Shown: positions 15,340 through 25,250, counted from the stretch's first letter. The stretch: 47,553 nucleotides of DNA from Bacteroidales bacterium (GCA_022865305.1 JALHSP010000072.1:1-47553); one strand, 5' to 3'. The notes: a model not told the origin generated them from the sequence alone. Numbers and translations are program-made.

Positions 15340-17772
15340 TCAGATGTTAGCCCTTACAGAAACTTTATTAACTGATTTTGTTTTGGCATTTATATCTTCA
15401 ACCGTAACTATCGGATTTGGTAAATTCTCCAATGCCTTAACAAAATCTTCTATCGTAAACATATTCTGATAAACTATTGAATTAGTCTGCGCCTGTGTAA
15501 GTTGTGGCTGGTTTAATATCGTAGTGCCAACTGGTTGTGCCAAAGGTCTGTTTATTGCAGAACTCCCTGCAGAAGCAGCGTGTGCTGGCGCACCCGTACT
15601 TACACCCTTAATTGCATTTATAAGATTAAATCCCTCAGCCAATATAAGAGCCACGCTTGCTAATTTCGCAACAACACCATTAGTCTGCCAATCTGCCATC
15701 GCTTGTGCTGCTGCTGTAAAAACAGCTATTGTTGCTTGTGCGATTGAGAATAGTTTATAAGCCGCAGTATTTTCCTCAAATGAAGATGCCAATTGACCCA
15801 AAGCTGCACCAAGTTTTGACATATCAGAAATTTCTTGCTGTATCCTTGATCTTGATAATGCCAAAAGTGCAGCCGTATATCTTGTCTCTATTTTAAGTTG
15901 TTCCTCTTTGGATTTTGCTTTAAATATTGTACTTGCTCTTTCAATATCTCTTTCTTTAAGAATTATTTGTTCAAGACTATCTAAATATTCATAGGTAGTT
16001 TGTATTTTGTTTTCATTATCAGCTTTTTCAGCATCAATACCTGCTTTAATCCTTGTCTCTTTAGCATCTCGCCTTCTTTTCTCTACTTCAGCATCAGCCG
16101 CAATTATTGCAGCACCTCCCTCTTCAATAATTTTTGCTAAGTCAGCTTGATATTGAATTTCAATATTTTCCCTTTCATTTGCAGATAATTCCTCTTTTTG
16201 TATTCTCGTATCAATTTCTTTTATATCTAAATCTCTTTTATTTTTTAATAATATTTTTTGTTCATTTAAAATTTGTTCATCAATATCTCTATTCAATTGA
16301 TCAAAGTCAGTGCGCATCTTTTCACGTTCATCATAACTAAATGCTTCATCCGCAAGCATCTCCTCGAAATTGATTTTTACAATTTTTTTAGTTATTTTAA
16401 GATGTTCTATTTTAGCAGTAGTTGATATATCATCTAATTTCTTTTCTGATGATATGAGTTTAAAATCTTCGGCTAGTAATTCTTTCCGGGCGGATTTTAA
16501 TTGACTTGTGGCAAATATTTGATGAGCAGCACTTGCGGCTTGTAAGTCAATTATTTTTGCTTCTGCCTCGGCTATTTTTCGGTAATCTTCACGAGTATCA
16601 AGTCCTTCCTTTATTTTCAAATTAATACTGGCCTTTATATTTGTAACATTTAATTTCTGATGTGCGATTTCATTATCTGCTGTTTTTTGTTCAAGTTTAA
16701 GTGCCGTGTCAAGCAAAGTTATCCTTTCTTCATTTGTTTTATTAATATCAGAATAAGCCAAACGGGCTTCTTTAATTTGCTTATTTGCTTCAGCTCTTTG
16801 TGGAATTAATTTGGTTTCTGCATCATATAGTGCCTCATTATTTAATTGAATTTGTTTCCCTGCATCACCGGCTTCTTTTAAATCATCAGCAAATTGTTGC
16901 ATCCCTTTATGCATACCTGGAATAATGGAAGTTCCTAACCAGGTAATCCCCATAGCAACCTTTTCAATTCCTTCCCATGCACTTGTTAATGTTTTTACAA
17001 ATAATCCTTTTTCCTCCTCTGGCTTTTTAAATGCATCAACTATTGCTTTACCAAGTCCGGCGACTTTCCCTTTAACCACATCAAATTCAGCACCAAGTCT
17101 CGCAGTAATTCCTTTAATCATATCCATACCCTCCTGTGTGCTTTTGAAAAAGGCTATAAAAGGTGCTGAAATAATTGCTCCGATTCCTGCAATAGCCAAT
17201 CCAATCGGTCCGACTTTTGATAAAGTAGTTGTGAATCTTTCAATTGCTTGTCCTGCCTTACCAACTGGTCCCGGCAATGCTGCCATATTCCCTATTGCTC
17301 CTTGCAATACCTCGGAATAATTGCCAACATTCAATTTATTATCGTGAATCCCTTTACCAAAGGCAAGTAAAGATTTAGTATCGTTATCTGTAGCTCTTGA
17401 ATGTGCAATATACTTATCAGTTAATACCGAAATTCCATTTGCTCCTATTTTATACATTCCCGGAGCTGTCTTGAGTTGAATCTCCTCTAATTTCTTTATC
17501 CGATAAAGTTGTTCATAACTTCCGGTTTCAGCCTTAATTGCCAAATTATAAGTATCAAGCATCTTTTTGGCATTACCAACATCTGTCTTTGCCTGTCTGT
17601 AAGATGCGTTGACTTTTTCAATTTCCTCACGGGATTTAAACTGCCCTTTCTGAAGATTATCAACTGCTAATTTAGCCTCATCAAGCCTCTTTTTGGCTTC
17701 TATAAGTTCATCAATATATTTCTTGAGATTGCTCTCTACATTTACCAGATATGTTTTTTTCTCGTCTGCCAT
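15340..17772 (-). CDS. Tail tape measure protein
   Basis: 810 residues. Coiled coil dominates residues 1-100 and about 300-640 (long Lys/Glu/Ala/Leu runs). A Gly/Ala-rich hydrophobic segment near residues 180-205 (PIGLAIAGIGAIISAP) and another near 690-720 fit the membrane-active regions seen in tape measures. At about 1.5 angstroms per residue the length predicts a tail near 120 nm. It lies downstream of the tail-tip-like protein and is the longest helical protein in the window. Confidence 0.85.
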   Translation of the reverse strand: MADEKKTYLVNVESNLKKYIDELIEAKKRLDEAKLAVDNLQKGQFKSREEIEKVNASYRQAKTDVGNAKKMLDTYNLAIKAETGSYEQLYRIKKLEEIQLKTAPGMYKIGANGISVLTDKYIAHSRATDNDTKSLLAFGKGIHDNKLNVGNYSEVLQGAIGNMAALPGPVGKAGQAIERFTTTLSKVGPIGLAIAGIGAIISAPFIAFFKSTQEGMDMIKGITARLGAEFDVVKGKVAGLGKAIVDAFKKPEEEKGLFVKTLTSAWEGIEKVAMGITWLGTSIIPGMHKGMQQFADDLKEAGDAGKQIQLNNEALYDAETKLIPQRAEANKQIKEARLAYSDINKTNEERITLLDTALKLEQKTADNEIAHQKLNVTNIKASINLKIKEGLDTREDYRKIAEAEAKIIDLQAASAAHQIFATSQLKSARKELLAEDFKLISSEKKLDDISTTAKIEHLKITKKIVKINFEEMLADEAFSYDEREKMRTDFDQLNRDIDEQILNEQKILLKNKRDLDIKEIDTRIQKEELSANERENIEIQYQADLAKIIEEGGAAIIAADAEVEKRRRDAKETRIKAGIDAEKADNENKIQTTYEYLDSLEQIILKERDIERASTIFKAKSKEEQLKIETRYTAALLALSRSRIQQEISDMSKLGAALGQLASSFEENTAAYKLFSIAQATIAVFTAAAQAMADWQTNGVVAKLASVALILAEGFNLINAIKGVSTGAPAHAASAGSSAINRPLAQPVGTTILNQPQLTQAQTNSIVYQNMFTIEDFVKALENLPNPIVTVEDINAKTKSVNKVSVRANI

Positions 17773-17775
17773 CGT

Positions 17776-20700
17776 TTAAAGTTTTATCAAATCAATAGTA
17801 CATAGTTGCCCCGGAACATAATTGTTAATCTTATTGACATAAAAATAAGCTTTATACTGACTTACATAGATAGGAACATCATGCCGGAATCCTGCTACTT
17901 CATAAACAGGAAGATTGAATTTACACCTTCTTAGATTAGTCTCATTAAGCATATTTGCCAAAGCTGAATAATATTCCGAAAGGGTACTGAAATAAATCTC
18001 CAATGTACTTGCTTTTTTTGGATCGACAATATGACCAATCCATCCCGTCCCCGGGGGAACTAGAGTTCTTATATCAAATTCCTTAGTATAGGGAGGGCTT
18101 GTATAGGGGTCTTGAATCTCATTGACATAAACGAGCCGGGGGTCAATGCTTCGCTCCTGATCGTAAGCTCCTGTATCAGGGTTGTATTTATTAAAAGCGA
18201 TCCTGCTCACGTCGACATCAGTCAGAATAGTAACCTCATCAGTTGTTGAAAACTCCAGATCAACGACATCTTTTTCAAAAGGAAGGTTTTCATCTTCAAC
18301 CTGCATAACTCCCATTCCCCGGTCTTTCACAACATCTTCGCTTTCTTTATATCTCAAATAATTATGTTGTGCATAATCGCCAAATTTAAATTCTACTTCA
18401 TCGTCCCGTTCCGAAAGATAAGCAGACCAATCCCTGGCAATAGGTATATTATCGTAAAGTATAGAATAATTCCAAAATTTAACTTTCCTGCTTCTTGGAT
18501 TTGCTTCCGGGATTAATCCGAAAAGATTACAAACCATCTTAATAAAATCCTTTTGTGTTATATCAGGCAGATGATAATGGGGAACAATATCAGAACCATA
18601 AGCGATTATTACATCTTCAATATTGATAACCTGTAAATGAAACATCTCAAGTCCGCAGATAGAACACCAAAAAGTAACCAACTGACCAGCCGTCAATGTA
18701 TAGGTACATCTGTAAGCTCTTATTGTTATATTAGGATGATATGTGCCATCATCATAAAATTCTGCTACATTAACACCACCTACATAAAGAAAGACTTTTA
18801 TGGGAACGGTATCACCGACAGTTCCGGTAAATGCACGACATACTATCCTGAAGGTATAATCACCTGCTATCCTTGTAAGATATATCGCTGAATTCTTAAA
18901 AGCATCATCGGCTAAAAACACTTCGACCCTTCCATTGACCATATCCAAGAGGTTAAAAGCATTATTCATTACCTTCCTTGTATATACCTTAACAGAAAAT
19001 AACCAGGGTTTTATATCAATATATGATACAGCAAGATCAGAAATAGGCATGAACAGTTTCAGAAATTTCTCCTCAGTCAATATGTCGCCTTCGGCTGTAA
19101 ATCCTGAATTTACAAATATCTCATCCCAGATATATTTCAATTTTATGAAAGGCCATATCCATCCTGCATACATTTCAACATTATCTCCATCATCGGTTAC
19201 CGGAGCGATACCTCCATCATCTGAAGGTTCACACAAAGGATAGACATAATTCAAATCTGCAACATGGGTAGCGACCATATTCGCAGCAGTCCATTTATGA
19301 TTTGTCAATGGAAGTAAAAGATCAGTTATCTTCAATCCTTCAATGGAGCTGAAAAAATTAAGATTCCCTGAATAAATAGCAACATAATAATATTGATCAT
19401 CGACTTTATCAAGAATCATATTCCCATCGGTAATGACTTCTATCCCATCCTGTATGAGTTTGCAACTTTTATGTTCATAAGGGAATACAGTATTTATCCC
19501 GACTTCTCCGGATAATTCAAACAAATCCTTCATCTCTCTTGTTTTCCTGATCCTGAATTGTGCCGTGAAATCTGATTGCCGGTCTTGCATCTCTGCAATA
19601 TCATTCACCTGCTTATTTATGGGAACTGCTTCATCATCATCAAGATCACAAAGAATGTCGCCGATATAAAGTTTCAAGAACTTCTGATAAACAGAAGATT
19701 TAACAGGCAGTTCATCCCGTGTAATTTCAAAGTTCAGAATATATCCCGGTGCATCCTGATCCCTGATTATATGTGCGCCTCTTGTAATATCAACTTCCCT
19801 CCATATTCCACCTTCATACTGTTCAACTTTTTCTGCCATCAGCAAACCTGTGAAACCTCCGACATTAGGAGCAGTAATCCCTTCCAATGTTATCTTATAT
19901 GAATATTCAGCTTTAATTCGTGTCGGCCTTTCTATCTTCGAGATTATTGAAAAGTACCGAGTAGTCTGAGTTCCCATACTTTCAGTTTTCATCTGAATAG
20001 TATAGCCATTAATGAAGTTGAAATAGTGCCAGCCATTAAACCACCAACGTAAATAAATGCTTGGATAAATACCTGTATTAATAATTGAAGCACATTCTGA
20101 AATCAAAACTTTTATAGCACCAATTCTTAATGGTAATGAAGGAGATGGCGGCGAAGGTTCATAATATTCCCATGCTCCTATCGTTGTAGGAATTAATCTT
20201 AAATTTTCTCCATAATCATCCGCGATACCTAATGATGCGCCTGCTCCTATTGCAAGAGAACCTACCGAAAGTTTATAATAATTTGCTGTCGTTGGTAATC
20301 CTGACTTTGTGAATAATGGGTCTGCAATAATATCTCCCACGCCAATGGCATCTGCATCATAAATTTTATTGTATAAATTATGACTAAATATTATTCCGGG
20401 TATTCCAGGATCATAATAAATACAATCTAAAGCATCATCTTGAATAACTATATTATTTTCAAAAAAGGAATTATTTTCACCTACAAAATAATTTAATTGA
20501 ACACACCATACGTTAAGACTATTTACAAACGTATTATTAGCAACAAAAAGATGATCCATTAAAACCATACTTACAAAATTTCTTCTATTCCCATAAGAAA
20601 TATTGTTTATAAATGTATTTCTTGCACAAACATACGGTGGAATACTTAATTCGTCCCAATGTCCGATGCCAAGTTGTGCGCCACCTATTCCCATTATAGA

Positions 20701-21426
20701 AGTTGTATATACTAAATTCCTTTGAACCAAACAATCTGTTGCATCAGATACATATAAACCAACAGCCCAAATTTGATAAATAATATTATCTTCTATAATT
20801 GTATTTGTTGCTTCAAAAGTTGATATCCCTTCACCCCAAATGTCATGTACTATATTGTGTCTGATTATACAATAATCAGGAAAACGGCAAGCTGTAATTC
20901 CCATAGCATTAGTGCCAGCTAAACCACCTACGTTATTCATTGAAGCATCATAAACAGTATTATATTCTATTATTCCGTAATCACCTTGACAGACTATTCC
21001 ACCACCCCATACATTATGAATCGTACAATGAGATACTGTAACATTCATTGCAATAGGATGTATATCTATGCCATCATTACCATTGATTCCGCCTGTAGTA
21101 TTTCTAATTTCAAAACCTATAAAATCAACATAATTATCATAAATATAAACAATTGGAAAATTTAACCCTGTTAGAACACCGACACCATCAATAATTGCAG
21201 ATTCCCCTGGATAAGAACTTATTATCGTATGATTTCCTGCAATACCAGGAATTGAATTTATTGCACCTATATAAACTTTTTCATTATAAGTACCGCCTCG
21301 CACATATAATTTATCCTGCCCTGACATTTCAGAGTCAATAGCATAAGTGATAGTTTTCCAGGGATTACCTATTGAACCATCTCCAGTTCCATCATCTCCC
21401 GTTGTCGCTACATAATATACTGCCAT
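17776..21426 (-). CDS. Large tail protein: N-terminal right-handed beta-helix fused to tail structural domains
   Basis: 1216 residues, the longest gene. Residues 1-420 form a pectate-lyase-like beta-helix: YYVATTGDDGTGDGS start, then repeating turns of HNIVHDIW/EDNIIYQIW type. Residues about 430-560 carry a domain beginning LRIGAIKVLI with YLRWWFNGWHYFNF, which recurs in the FISUMP-containing tail protein. The rest is a long structural part ending FYVNKINNYVPGQLCTIDLIKL, as in Bacteroidetes tail-tip proteins. The beta-helix probably binds or cuts a host polysaccharide. Having it at the N-terminus of the structural protein is unusual. Confidence 0.72.
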   Translation of the reverse strand: MAVYYVATTGDDGTGDGSIGNPWKTITYAIDSEMSGQDKLYVRGGTYNEKVYIGAINSIPGIAGNHTIISSYPGESAIIDGVGVLTGLNFPIVYIYDNYVDFIGFEIRNTTGGINGNDGIDIHPIAMNVTVSHCTIHNVWGGGIVCQGDYGIIEYNTVYDASMNNVGGLAGTNAMGITACRFPDYCIIRHNIVHDIWGEGISTFEATNTIIEDNIIYQIWAVGLYVSDATDCLVQRNLVYTTSIMGIGGAQLGIGHWDELSIPPYVCARNTFINNISYGNRRNFVSMVLMDHLFVANNTFVNSLNVWCVQLNYFVGENNSFFENNIVIQDDALDCIYYDPGIPGIIFSHNLYNKIYDADAIGVGDIIADPLFTKSGLPTTANYYKLSVGSLAIGAGASLGIADDYGENLRLIPTTIGAWEYYEPSPPSPSLPLRIGAIKVLISECASIINTGIYPSIYLRWWFNGWHYFNFINGYTIQMKTESMGTQTTRYFSIISKIERPTRIKAEYSYKITLEGITAPNVGGFTGLLMAEKVEQYEGGIWREVDITRGAHIIRDQDAPGYILNFEITRDELPVKSSVYQKFLKLYIGDILCDLDDDEAVPINKQVNDIAEMQDRQSDFTAQFRIRKTREMKDLFELSGEVGINTVFPYEHKSCKLIQDGIEVITDGNMILDKVDDQYYYVAIYSGNLNFFSSIEGLKITDLLLPLTNHKWTAANMVATHVADLNYVYPLCEPSDDGGIAPVTDDGDNVEMYAGWIWPFIKLKYIWDEIFVNSGFTAEGDILTEEKFLKLFMPISDLAVSYIDIKPWLFSVKVYTRKVMNNAFNLLDMVNGRVEVFLADDAFKNSAIYLTRIAGDYTFRIVCRAFTGTVGDTVPIKVFLYVGGVNVAEFYDDGTYHPNITIRAYRCTYTLTAGQLVTFWCSICGLEMFHLQVINIEDVIIAYGSDIVPHYHLPDITQKDFIKMVCNLFGLIPEANPRSRKVKFWNYSILYDNIPIARDWSAYLSERDDEVEFKFGDYAQHNYLRYKESEDVVKDRGMGVMQVEDENLPFEKDVVDLEFSTTDEVTILTDVDVSRIAFNKYNPDTGAYDQERSIDPRLVYVNEIQDPYTSPPYTKEFDIRTLVPPGTGWIGHIVDPKKASTLEIYFSTLSEYYSALANMLNETNLRRCKFNLPVYEVAGFRHDVPIYVSQYKAYFYVNKINNYVPGQLCTIDLIKL

Positions 21427-21427
21427 C

Positions 21428-21721
21428 TTATTTTAACCAACAATAAACTTTATTATAAATCATTGCCGACAAAATCCCGGCAGAAACAAAAAACAGATGA
21501 TCGAATAATTTATATTCCTGATAATATTTTAAAAGATAAAACCAAAAACAAACCTGACCTGTGAAACAGATATAACAACCACCGATAGGCCATGAAATAT
21601 ACTGAGGTAATTGTTTAATCATTTTCTGATACCAATTGAAAATCATTCCTTCATCCTGTCCTAAAGCACAGAACATATAAGCGATCAATGATATTTTTAA
21701 AATCTCAATTAACATAATCAT
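21428..21721 (-). CDS. Small membrane protein with Cys-rich loop
   Basis: 97 residues from the ATG at 21719-21721; an ORF reaching 21763 would overlap the previous gene further. Hydrophobic segments lie at about residues 1-17, 40-65 and 72-92, and a GGCYICFTGQVCFWF motif sits in the middle. Found between two large tail genes. No family recognised; a membrane protein in the tail module could affect DNA entry or superinfection. Confidence 0.6.
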   Translation of the reverse strand: MIMLIEILKISLIAYMFCALGQDEGMIFNWYQKMIKQLPQYISWPIGGCYICFTGQVCFWFYLLKYYQEYKLFDHLFFVSAGILSAMIYNKVYCWLK

Positions 21722-23141
21722 CACAAAGTTTTGCGGCACTATCAATGTGTCCAGCCTGTCCAATTATAGCATTTGTATTTGCCTGTCCTGTCCCTATTGC
21801 TGTCCCTGTCGTACCTATTAATACTGAAATATTACTCCATCGTTGATTTGAACTTTGATCAACCGGGGCTGCTTCAAGATAATCATTTCCTGATTTCCAG
21901 AATATATATCCGCCAGCTGGGCCAATGTCTCGCAAATTATAAACCCATGTTGAAGTAAAAAATCTGCAAGCTCTCGTATAAACTGTTAAATTTCCCTTTA
22001 CACTATCATTAATTGTTCCATCAAAAAAGAAAACTTCTTTAGCACTAAAGGCAAATGATTCACTTGAACTCCAATAAGTCAAAGTTGAAAATCCTCCAAT
22101 CCCATACAAATAAAGTTCTGTACGCATTGCACTAAGTTCGTCTAATGAAGGGAGAAACCAATCATTAAGAGGAATCGGAGGGGCAGGAGTATCTTTTATT
22201 AATCTTACAGATGCGTAAGGTGCATATAATGAATTAGTTGGCGGAGTAGCAGTCAATAATGTAATTGCAGCAGAATCATTCCTTAAATAATAAATATTAT
22301 TATAACCTGCCGGAGAGTCAACCCAGAAATAAGCACGAGTGTAAATATTATAAAATCCCATTCCCAAACCATAAAACCATCCCCACCAACCTCCTCCTCT
22401 TGCTGTAAATGAAAAAGGATCAGCGACAGCACCAGTATTTGGAAAACTCCAATGTGCAAATAATCTTTCTTTTAGAATCCCTCCCGCAACTGTATCACCT
22501 CCGACAAAAGTAATCATCTTCTGCCATTCTACGAGAGTAGGTATGTGCCATCCTGCCGGACAAAATCCCGGATTCTTTATTTGTGAATAAGAATAAAGCC
22601 CTCCGTAGACTGTCCTGTTTGCTTCATCATTATTATAAACTTTGCTTCCCGGATATTTGGCATCCCAATTCTTACACATCCAAACTTGACTACCAATAAT
22701 GATTTCACAAAACGTCACATCAGGCAAAACAACCGGGATAATATTTACAGGACTATATCCTGTCGAATATGTAATTTCCTTACTTCCGATTATCGCAATA
22801 AACTCAAATTCATCTCCTGTAATTTCATTCTCATAAACATTGATTGTCCCTGGATCAATGCGAATGTTCATCCATCCTGCAATAGTTAAAAGATAAACTT
22901 CCCGGGTATTCATTATTGTTCGGATAGCATCGGACTGACTTCGGGTTATCTGTCCTGTTCCCATCGCTATCTGTCTGGTTCCTATTGTTCGATACTTTTC
23001 TCCTTCTGTTACCATAGTATATTTGCCGGGAAGGAAAAACCAATAATGCCAGCCGTTATAATACCACCGGAGATAATAACCGTTACAGACTTTCTTAATA
23101 GGTATCCTTACGAGATCATATAGATTCTTTCCCCAACTCAT
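21705..23141 (-). CDS. Tail adhesin-like protein: shared tail domain plus FISUMP and Lcl/DUF1566 (C-type-lectin-like) domains
   Basis: 478 residues in four parts. Residues 1-130 share the YLRWYYNGWHYWFF domain with the 1216-residue tail protein. Residues about 140-310 are a FISUMP (Fibrobacter major paralogous) domain: IIIGSQVWMCKNWDA, YNNDEANR, YGGLYSYSQI, CPAGWHIPTLVEWQKM. Residues about 325-400 match Lcl_C/DUF1566 (DWFLPSLDELSAMRTELY, YWSSSESFA). The last 75 residues repeat a GPAGGYIFW / IGTTGTAIGTG pattern also linked with DUF1566 proteins. These are C-type-lectin-like folds, so receptor binding is likely. Confidence 0.75.
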   Translation of the reverse strand: MSWGKNLYDLVRIPIKKVCNGYYLRWYYNGWHYWFFLPGKYTMVTEGEKYRTIGTRQIAMGTGQITRSQSDAIRTIMNTREVYLLTIAGWMNIRIDPGTINVYENEITGDEFEFIAIIGSKEITYSTGYSPVNIIPVVLPDVTFCEIIIGSQVWMCKNWDAKYPGSKVYNNDEANRTVYGGLYSYSQIKNPGFCPAGWHIPTLVEWQKMITFVGGDTVAGGILKERLFAHWSFPNTGAVADPFSFTARGGGWWGWFYGLGMGFYNIYTRAYFWVDSPAGYNNIYYLRNDSAAITLLTATPPTNSLYAPYASVRLIKDTPAPPIPLNDWFLPSLDELSAMRTELYLYGIGGFSTLTYWSSSESFAFSAKEVFFFDGTINDSVKGNLTVYTRACRFFTSTWVYNLRDIGPAGGYIFWKSGNDYLEAAPVDQSSNQRWSNISVLIGTTGTAIGTGQANTNAIIGQAGHIDSAAKLCDDYVN

Positions 23142-23482
23142 TTCCTATTTAATTCCTTATCCTGTGCATATTTCACTTTCTTTTTAAAGATTGCATAAAC
23201 AGCCCAACCACCACCGTAACCTAATAGGAACGATCCTACAAGTTTCACAGGAAGGACGAGCCACGAGGGGAACCATCCTATCTTTGTCAGATCAATGGCT
23301 GTGTCAGGGTCAAGCAGAATGATTATTGCCGCCAGATCAAAGACAAACGTCAGCAATAGTTCGTTCCAGTTATCTTTGATCCAAAACTTAAAGTCAAAGT
23401 CTGGTCTCTTTTCCTTACGAGTGCTGTATCTGTAAAGAAAATAACCAAGCGTGCCGAGAAAAAACAAAAACCAGTTCTTCAT
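23138..23482 (-). CDS. Membrane protein of the tail module
   Basis: 114 residues with three hydrophobic segments: about 2-18 (NWFLFFLGTLGYFLY), 42-60 and 72-98 (WLVLPVKLVGSFLLGYGGG). Charged loops lie between and the C-terminus is Lys-rich. It overlaps the FISUMP gene by four bases. It is larger than typical holins and far from the lysis cassette. Function unknown. Confidence 0.65.
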   Translation of the reverse strand: MKNWFLFFLGTLGYFLYRYSTRKEKRPDFDFKFWIKDNWNELLLTFVFDLAAIIILLDPDTAIDLTKIGWFPSWLVLPVKLVGSFLLGYGGGWAVYAIFKKKVKYAQDKELNRK

Positions 23483-23493
23483 ATCTTTAATTT

Positions 23494-24465
23494 TTAGACT
23501 GTTATTTCTACTGTCATAAACGCCGCTCCGGCCGGTATTGAAGCCTGATCTATATTCAAAGAACAGATATATCCTTCAAGTTGATCGGCAGGTATGTTTT
23601 CCACGATATTTGAAAGCGGTAAGTTATTTGCATCATAAATATTAATCTCCACTTTTATATCGCTCATCGGACTGACAATCGCTATCTCCGGGAGAATGAA
23701 AGAGAGATCGAAAGGCAATCCAAGATAATAGACAGGTTGTTCAAATTGATTTAAGAAAGGCGCATCATTCAAAGCATCAGCAACAAAGTCATGCAAGTTT
23801 GATCCCTGTTCCTCACTCCTTACAGATTCGCCATAATACCAGGTATTACAAATCGGGGGGGAAGCAATCGGGGAAGTAACGATATCGCCTTGCCATGATT
23901 CTGTACTTCCGATCCAGCATCCACGATATTCAAATTCAAATTTACCCGACTTGGTAGTTTCCTTCATTATCCGTGAAGTGTAGTTCCCGACTTTGCCAAG
24001 TGAAGTGACTATCCGCAAAATCCCAGACACATCGAGATCAGCATATCCTTTACTATCCGGAGAAGCAATTATTGTCAAAGGATATAGAATGCCGTTTATT
24101 GTCAACTGCCCTTCAAAATAATAATTCTTAAATTGTGTATTGTCATTAACGTAAGACGGAGGAGCAATAAATGAACTCCAAAGAAGACTTGTATCAACCT
24201 GAAGATCAGGATCGGTTATGCTTGATATTGTCCCTGTGTATGAATTACCTGCTGAATCAACAACCGTAATACTAGCACCTGTTACTCCAGTAAATGTATG
24301 ATCCGGCTGAAATGACATATAGCCAGCATTCGGCCCTGAATTCAATATAATATAATCTCTCCTTTGTAATCGGAAGTTATTAGGGCTTTCAGTCGCCAGC
24401 CATCGGCAAATAACTGACGGATCAGCCGGGTCAACGTATGCAGGAGTGCTAACTAGAGTTATCAT
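23494..24465 (-). CDS. Tail structural protein, unknown family
   Basis: 323 residues, predicted mostly beta. Features are an N-terminal strand-rich part with DPADPSVICRWLATESPNNF, an FKNYYFEGQLTINGILYPLTI segment and a DLSFILPEIAIVSPMSDIKVEINIYD stretch resembling a beta-sandwich. No signal peptide or membrane segment. Its place between small tail-completion genes and the adhesin-like genes suggests a distal-tail or tail-tube-associated protein. Confidence 0.55.
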   Translation of the reverse strand: MITLVSTPAYVDPADPSVICRWLATESPNNFRLQRRDYIILNSGPNAGYMSFQPDHTFTGVTGASITVVDSAGNSYTGTISSITDPDLQVDTSLLWSSFIAPPSYVNDNTQFKNYYFEGQLTINGILYPLTIIASPDSKGYADLDVSGILRIVTSLGKVGNYTSRIMKETTKSGKFEFEYRGCWIGSTESWQGDIVTSPIASPPICNTWYYGESVRSEEQGSNLHDFVADALNDAPFLNQFEQPVYYLGLPFDLSFILPEIAIVSPMSDIKVEINIYDANNLPLSNIVENIPADQLEGYICSLNIDQASIPAGAAFMTVEITV

Positions 24466-24641
24466 AAATAATTTTTAGATACATATTCAATCCAATATTT
24501 ACCAATTAAAATGCCTTTAGTATATCCATTTCTTTGTGAAAATAATAGAGGATAAATCATTATATTTTTAATAAGCAATCCTCTGCCAAATAATCTAAAC
24601 CAGAAATGGCCTTTTGTCTTATTATAAGTTAATATTCTCAC
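24462..24641 (-). CDS. Small conserved-looking phage protein with GTG start
   Basis: 59 residues starting at GTG (24639-24641), with GGAGG nine bases upstream. No in-frame ATG exists in the right place, so the Shine-Dalgarno decides the start. The sequence RILTYNKTKGHFWFRLFGRG then LLFSQRNGYTKG looks like a compact beta protein, and as I recall similar small frames occur in Bacteroides phages. The end overlaps the next gene's ATG by four bases. Role unknown. Confidence 0.65.
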   Translation of the reverse strand: MRILTYNKTKGHFWFRLFGRGLLIKNIMIYPLLFSQRNGYTKGILIGKYWIEYVSKNYL

Positions 24642-24642
24642 G

Positions 24643-25086
24643 TTATAAAACCTCCATTGTAATTTTGTTAATCTCAAAAGTGAATTTCTTTTCGATAGAC
24701 TCGATCGCCTTTTTGCGTTCTGCTTCATAAATATCTATGAACCGTTTGCTCCTGAAATGAACATTGCCATATTTGTTGATATATAAAGTTATGAACCGCG
24801 CTTCATTGAGTTTTCCCTTTGCAGTTCCTGACCTGAACATATTCCTGCTTTGCATCCATGCATAAATCTTATTTACTAATCCTGAACTCTGACTGCTTCT
24901 CCTTGGCCCTCGCCCTCGCTGTAAGACTCCTAACCAATATGGTACTAACACTCCGACATTAAAATCTGTTTCCACAACCTCAAACAATGCCATAACCGAA
25001 GCAGGAACCTTGTTTCCATAGAACATATTCTTTTGTGCAATGTTATTTATCATTGCCTTTAGTTCCGGTTTTAAATCAGGTATCAT
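24643..25086 (-). CDS. Neck/tail-completion protein (HK97 gp10-like position)
   Basis: 147 residues: helical start, a basic GRGPRRSSQSSGLVNKIYAW segment, then a strand-helix end (RSKRFIDIYEAERKKAIESIE). In size, charge and place (after the terminase genes, before tail proteins) it resembles gp10-type neck or minor tail proteins that join head and tail. It overlaps the 48-residue basic gene by four bases (ATGA). Confidence 0.5.
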   Translation of the reverse strand: MIPDLKPELKAMINNIAQKNMFYGNKVPASVMALFEVVETDFNVGVLVPYWLGVLQRGRGPRRSSQSSGLVNKIYAWMQSRNMFRSGTAKGKLNEARFITLYINKYGNVHFRSKRFIDIYEAERKKAIESIEKKFTFEINKITMEVL

Positions 25087-25229
25087 TTTATATTCATTTG
25101 TTTCTTATAACTATCAAAAGTTATTTTTCCTCTAACATAAGCACTCATAGCGGAATTTACAGGACGTTTATTGCGACCATATTTTCTAGTTCCTTTACCT
25201 TTACCTGATTTTTCTTTTTTTGCTGCCAT
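25083..25229 (-). CDS. 48-residue basic protein
   Basis: Starts MAAKKEKSGKGKGTRKYGRN and ends SYKKQMNIK. It is strongly basic and Gly/Lys-rich in its first half, with a helix (VNSAMSAYVRGKITFDSYKK) in the second. The TGA stop overlaps the next gene's ATG, which supports real translation. Similar tiny KYGRNKRP-type proteins are familiar from Bacteroides phages, though I cannot name a function. Confidence 0.65.
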   Translation of the reverse strand: MAAKKEKSGKGKGTRKYGRNKRPVNSAMSAYVRGKITFDSYKKQMNIK

Positions 25230-25250
25230 ATTTTAATATTTTTATTATGA

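Noticed and set aside
21705-23141. Variable protein of a diversity-generating retroelement
   Set aside because: The C-type-lectin-like domains are suggestive, but no reverse transcriptase or template repeat is seen in this complete genome.
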